64,000 nucleotides of DNA from JAJFKB01 sp965230515 (GTDB taxonomy: Bacteria > Pseudomonadota > Gammaproteobacteria > Pseudomonadales > IMCC2047), in assembly GCA_965230515.1 (NCBI GenBank), contig OZ246007.1, forward strand, positions 248,001-312,000, in the 5' to 3' direction. A program made the position numbers and the translations under genes. Of the stretch, positions 60,537-64,000 are shown in pieces; positions within the stretch are counted from its first letter, which is position 1; every line of letters starts with the position of its first letter. The notes below the pieces were generated by a model. It had not been told where the DNA came from. It did not search any database and was given only the letters and a program-made list of their open reading frames with translations.

Positions 60537-61619
60537 CTAGCATGCATCTCTTGAACTGCTCATGATGACCTGAGCTGTGTCTGGTTGTGCGGACACAATA
60601 GAACCAATTATCCAGGCATTCTCTTCCGATTCATGCAGTGAATCCAGCGCTTGCTGGGCCTTTTCCGCAGGCACGCAAATTATCATGCCGACACCACAAT
60701 TGAATGTTCGGTACAACTCTGTTTGCTCAATGTTGCCCTGTTCCTGAAGCCATTTAAAGATTACCGGTAGTTGCCAACTGTCGAGATCGATTTTTGCGGC
60801 GACCCCGGCTGGGAGTATGCGTGGTATGTTTTCGGTAAATCCACCGCCCGTGATGTGACTTAAAGCGTGAACTTCCATCTGTTCCATCAGTGTCAGAATG
60901 GCGTTTGTGTAAATGCGGGTGGGTTCAATCAGACATTCGCCCAGAGTTGCATCCTGAAAGGGGCTGTTCAGGTTGATATCGTTGAGCTCGATAATTTTGC
61001 GTATTAAGGAGTAGCCATTTGAATGAGGCCCGGAAGAGGCGAGGGCGATTAATTGATCGCCGGGCTTAACTTTGGAGCCGTCAATGATTTTGGATTTTTC
61101 CACAACACCCACGCAAAACCCCGCCAGATCATAATCCTCTCCCTCATACATGCCAGGCATCTCTGCTGTCTCTCCCCCAACCAAAGCGCAGTTGGCCTGA
61201 CGACAACCTTCTCCGATACCCTGGATGACGTCGGCCGCAACATCGATATTGAGCTTGCCGGTGGCGTAATAGTCGAGAAAAAACAGGGGCTCTGCACCGC
61301 CAACGATCAGGTCATTGACGCACATGGCAACCAGATCAATACCGATTGTTTGGTGTAAGCCAAGATCCATAGCAAGTTTTAGTTTGGTCCCAACACCATC
61401 AGTACCGGAAACCAGTACCGGATGCTTATATTTATCGGGGATTTCACACATCGCTGCAAAACCGCCCAAACCGCCCAGCACCTCTGGCCTGCGAGTGGCT
61501 TTGGCGATATGTTTTACACGCGTTACCAGTTCGTTGCCGGCGTCTATATCGACTCCTGCATCTTTGTAACTAATGGATGGTTTTTCGTCTGAATCTGCTG
61601 GGCGATTTGAGTCGGTCAT
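60537..61619 (-). CDS. purM: Phosphoribosylformylglycinamidine cyclo-ligase
   Basis: The 360-residue AIR synthetase has the family start SYKDAGVDIDAGNELV, the glycine-rich VSGTDGVGTKLKLA, and GGGFTENIPRILP. It catalyses the ATP-dependent ring closure to aminoimidazole ribotide. It is the first gene of the purM-purN-DUF3108 unit and is divergent from the DUF2066 gene. No PurR-type operator is obvious. Confidence 0.97.
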   Translation of the reverse strand: MTDSNRPADSDEKPSISYKDAGVDIDAGNELVTRVKHIAKATRRPEVLGGLGGFAAMCEIPDKYKHPVLVSGTDGVGTKLKLAMDLGLHQTIGIDLVAMCVNDLIVGGAEPLFFLDYYATGKLNIDVAADVIQGIGEGCRQANCALVGGETAEMPGMYEGEDYDLAGFCVGVVEKSKIIDGSKVKPGDQLIALASSGPHSNGYSLIRKIIELNDINLNSPFQDATLGECLIEPTRIYTNAILTLMEQMEVHALSHITGGGFTENIPRILPAGVAAKIDLDSWQLPVIFKWLQEQGNIEQTELYRTFNCGVGMIICVPAEKAQQALDSLHESEENAWIIGSIVSAQPDTAQVIMSSSRDAC

Positions 61620-61773
61620 ATGCGCTGGTAACTACGGGTAATTGAAAGGCGGTTATTCTACAGTACCGCCTTTTGTAGGCCAAGCGGGAAAGCGGGATGA
61701 TTCGCTGGCCATTTGTTCTGTTGCTACATACAATAAGCGACCGAAGGTGAATGTATAATGTTGCGGATACTGG

Positions 61774-62862
61774 ATGCGGTTCGTCAAAATCAAAAACAGT
61801 TCAAAAATCCTGATAGCCTGGCTGCTGCTGATAGCCTGCCCGGTAAGCCTGGCTGAAGAGGTTTCGGGACTTTACAAAGCAGAACTGCCAGCGGCGAGTC
61901 AGGATGCTGGAGAAAGAAAACGTTTGATGGAACAGGGGATGAGGACCGTGTTGCAGCGTGTGTCGGGACATTTAAGCGTAACTGAGCGCGCGAAGGTTAA
62001 TCAGGCGCTGCTTCATCCCGATAAATATCTAAGACGGTTCAGTTATGAAACTCTGGCGGCGCAGCAGGAAAGCGGACACTTAAGTGATACGCAGATATTA
62101 CGTTTGCAGTTTGATGAAACGCAAATTAATGGGCTGTTGCGTAACGCACAGTTACCGATTTGGGGAAGCAATCGGCCACTTACACTACTTTGGCTGACTC
62201 TTGATGATGGTGTCGAGCGTCGTACCATAGCTTCTGGTGAGGTAACCGAATTCACGGAGGAAATTAATCGGCATGCGCGGCGCAGGGGCGTGCCATTTAT
62301 ATTGCCGCTAATGGATCTGCAGGATAAATATAATCTACCAGTCACCGAAGCGTGGGGGCTGTTCAGGCAGACGCTTGAGATGGCTTCTGAGCGATATCAA
62401 CCGGATGCAATTCTCGCCGGTCGTTTGTATCGGAATGAGGATCAGGTTTGGTATGGTCGTTGGCAGTTTATATTTAATGGTAAGGCGGTAGGGTTTGGTA
62501 CGGGTAGCGATAATACAAGTGAAGATCTGGCCCAGGTCATTGATTTTGTCGCAGACACGTTAGCACGTCATTATGCCGTCAACACCGACGTTAAGAGTCA
62601 GCACAAGTTACGTGTCACGGTCGAAAATGTTCTATCGTTGTCTGCTTATGCCAAAGTGGTTGCGTACTTTAAAAAGCACGCTGCAGTTACTCGAGTGAGT
62701 ATCATGGGAGTTGACCGGGACAGATTGGTTTTAGAGTTGACGGCAGAAGATTCCGTAGAGAAACTTCAGGAAGTGATCGCACTGGACAACAAACTTCAGG
62801 CATTAAAAACCGCTGATGATATGACGGAGCCGAATTTAAATTATCGTTGGCAACCAGAATAG
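61774..62862 (+). CDS. DUF2066 family exported protein
   Basis: The 362-residue protein has a signal peptide (about 10-27, SKILIAWLLLIACPVSLAEE). It belongs to DUF2066, with GMRTVLQRVSGH, QLPIWGSNRPLTLLWLTLDDG and a later DAILAGRLYR region. The function is unknown. Its place between purM (divergent) and hda is conserved in many gammaproteobacteria. The next gene follows 39 bases later. Confidence 0.87.
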   Translation: MRFVKIKNSSKILIAWLLLIACPVSLAEEVSGLYKAELPAASQDAGERKRLMEQGMRTVLQRVSGHLSVTERAKVNQALLHPDKYLRRFSYETLAAQQESGHLSDTQILRLQFDETQINGLLRNAQLPIWGSNRPLTLLWLTLDDGVERRTIASGEVTEFTEEINRHARRRGVPFILPLMDLQDKYNLPVTEAWGLFRQTLEMASERYQPDAILAGRLYRNEDQVWYGRWQFIFNGKAVGFGTGSDNTSEDLAQVIDFVADTLARHYAVNTDVKSQHKLRVTVENVLSLSAYAKVVAYFKKHAAVTRVSIMGVDRDRLVLELTAEDSVEKLQEVIALDNKLQALKTADDMTEPNLNYRWQPE

Positions 62863-62901
62863 ACAACCCGTAACGGATAAAAAAACACAAGGGAAAAGGG
62901 T

Positions 62902-63462
62902 TTGGAACTGAATATCATTCCTAATTTAATCACGCTGATGCGACTGCTGCTGGTGCTGCCGGTAGCGGTGACTATTCTGAATAATAATTTTCAATGGACC
63001 CTGGCGCTTTTTGCAATAGCCAGTGTCTCTGATGGTGTAGACGGCTATCTGGCGCGGCGCTTTGACTGGATGAGCCGTTTTGGTGCTATCCTGGATCCTG
63101 TTGCAGACAAACTGTTACTGATTGTGACTTTCGTGCTGCTCACCTATACCGGACACATACCGGGGTGGCTGGCGAGTGTCGTTATAGGAAGAGATCTGAT
63201 TATTGTAGCCGGTGCAACGAGTTACCATATTTTGTTTGGAGAATACGAGTTTTCACCGACCTTGCTGGGTAAACTCAGCACTTCACTTCAGTTCACTCTG
63301 GTGTTGTTAACCCTGGTTGATTTGGCAATGATCAGCGTACTGGATTCACTGCTGTCTGCGGGAATATGGCTGGTGTTCATTAGTAGTTCCGTGAGTGGAG
63401 TCGATTATGTGGTCACCTGGGGACGAAAAGCGCTAACGGCGTGCCGGGACAATAAACAGTAA
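62902..63462 (+). CDS. CDP-alcohol phosphatidyltransferase (second PgsA-like enzyme)
   Basis: The 186-residue membrane protein has the full CDP-alcohol phosphotransferase signature: SDGVDGYLARRF, then SRFGAILDPVADKLLL. About five membrane segments follow. It is a diverged paralogue of the PgsA at 39656, and the donor and acceptor are not clear; phosphatidylglycerophosphate synthesis or a cardiolipin-type reaction are both possible. The start is TTG at 62902. It lies between the DUF2066 gene and hda, in the same direction. Confidence 0.88.
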   Translation: MELNIIPNLITLMRLLLVLPVAVTILNNNFQWTLALFAIASVSDGVDGYLARRFDWMSRFGAILDPVADKLLLIVTFVLLTYTGHIPGWLASVVIGRDLIIVAGATSYHILFGEYEFSPTLLGKLSTSLQFTLVLLTLVDLAMISVLDSLLSAGIWLVFISSSVSGVDYVVTWGRKALTACRDNKQ

Positions 63463-63493
63463 CGCCCAAACAACCAGCCAAATGACGAGATTC

Positions 63494-64000
63494 ATGAAAC
63501 CAACACAACTGCCACTCGGGGTACACCTCTCTGCTGAGCAATCATTTGATAGTTATGTCGCTGATGTGAATGCCGATGCTGTTGCCAGCCTGAAAAAACA
63601 GCTAGCACCGGACGGCTCGCCGCTACTCTACCTATGGGGCACTGGTGGGTCTGGCTGTACCCATTTGCTTCAGGCTGCCTGTAATGCCGCGTCTATTAAC
63701 GAAAAAACCTGCGTTTATCTTCCGATGGAGCAGTTTGTAGATGAAAGTGTCTCGATACTTGAAGGGCTTGAGCAACTGGACCTGGTTTGTATTGATCATC
63801 TGCATTGTGTAATCAATCAGCGTGGTTGGAATGAAGCCTTATTCCATCTGTTTAACAGGATACTGTCCGTCGGTGGCGCTTTGCTGGTTGCTGCTGATCG
63901 ACCTCCCCAGTCGCTGGGGCTAAACCTGCCGGATTTGGCATCACGTTTTACCTCCTGTGTTGTTTATCAGATTCGTCCATTATCTGATCATGGTAAACGT
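63494..64000 (+). CDS. hda: DnaA-related regulator Hda, cut by the right edge
   Basis: The first 169 codons are present and the gene runs off the window. It starts MKPTQLPLGVHLSAEQSFD. It has the early clamp-binding-type QLPL, an AAA+ Walker A variant LWGTGGSGCTHLL, a Walker B variant LVCIDHLH, and the following ADRPPQSLGL and LASRF segments of Hda. Hda with the sliding clamp drives hydrolysis of DnaA-bound ATP to prevent re-initiation. The third gene in the DUF2066-PgsA-like-hda run, 31 bases after its neighbour. Confidence 0.93.
   Translation, partial: MKPTQLPLGVHLSAEQSFDSYVADVNADAVASLKKQLAPDGSPLLYLWGTGGSGCTHLLQAACNAASINEKTCVYLPMEQFVDESVSILEGLEQLDLVCIDHLHCVINQRGWNEALFHLFNRILSVGGALLVAADRPPQSLGLNLPDLASRFTSCVVYQIRPLSDHGKR

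Noticed and set aside
1..64000. CRISPR array or rRNA genes
   Set aside because: No regularly spaced direct repeats with unique spacers and no rRNA-like sequence were seen anywhere in the window.

Overview
The window reads as chromosomal DNA of a mid-GC gammaproteobacterium, probably a free-living or marine lineage of the Cellvibrionales/Oceanospirillales/Alteromonadales grade; the sequence alone does not fix the genus. The evidence is the conserved gene order: metG divergent from mrp, rsxABCDGE followed by nth and mnmC, uvrY-uvrC-pgsA, purM-purN divergent from a DUF2066 gene, a second CDP-alcohol phosphatidyltransferase and hda, plus YaiL- and YheU-type proteins.

The left third (about 0.9-28 kb) is accessory. 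A tryptophanase-like gene (904-2352) is followed by a 10 kb insert holding a small secreted protein, a 2,630-residue SpvB/RHS polymorphic-toxin-like protein, a small membrane protein in the immunity position and a REP-associated tyrosine transposase (RAYT) with terminal repeats. The insert ends in a second, truncated copy of the tryptophanase 3' end, with its own copy of the terminator. Next come a TPR protein with a Fic-like motif, a diguanylate cyclase, and a tRNA-Ser(GGA) locus. That locus is flanked by partial tRNA-Ser ends joined to chains of small hairpins, and an IS481-family element has separated the tRNA from its terminator. A type I restriction-modification operon follows on the minus strand: RHH-like regulator, hsdM, hsdS, a vestigial hsdR 5' end, a RhuM-Fic fusion, full hsdR, and a YgjP-like metallopeptidase. 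Palindromic repeats lie inside hsdR and hsdS.

The middle (28-45.7 kb) mixes housekeeping and metabolic genes: a DUF502 membrane protein; an MBL hydrolase divergent from a MarR regulator that precedes an acyl-CoA dehydrogenase and a thiolase; an atypical Nramp-family transporter; a tandem universal stress protein; a CBS protein; the uvrY-uvrC-pgsA cluster; and an AraC-type regulator divergent from a long stand-alone ketoacyl synthase. A nearly identical 18-bp element covers the -35 region in front of both marR and the acyl-CoA dehydrogenase gene, which suggests one regulator for both.

The right part (45.7-64 kb) is core genome: mnmC, nth, the Rsx electron-transport complex, metG, mrp, a Kv-type ion channel, dcd, the purMN cluster, DUF2066, a PgsA-like enzyme and the start of hda, cut by the window edge. 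I saw no CRISPR array, rRNA or prophage structural module. The most notable features are two independent cases of cargo flanked by a partial copy of the neighbouring gene (tryptophanase 3' end; hsdR 5' end), the tRNA-Ser hairpin chains, and the RHS C-terminal tip with its membrane-protein neighbour.
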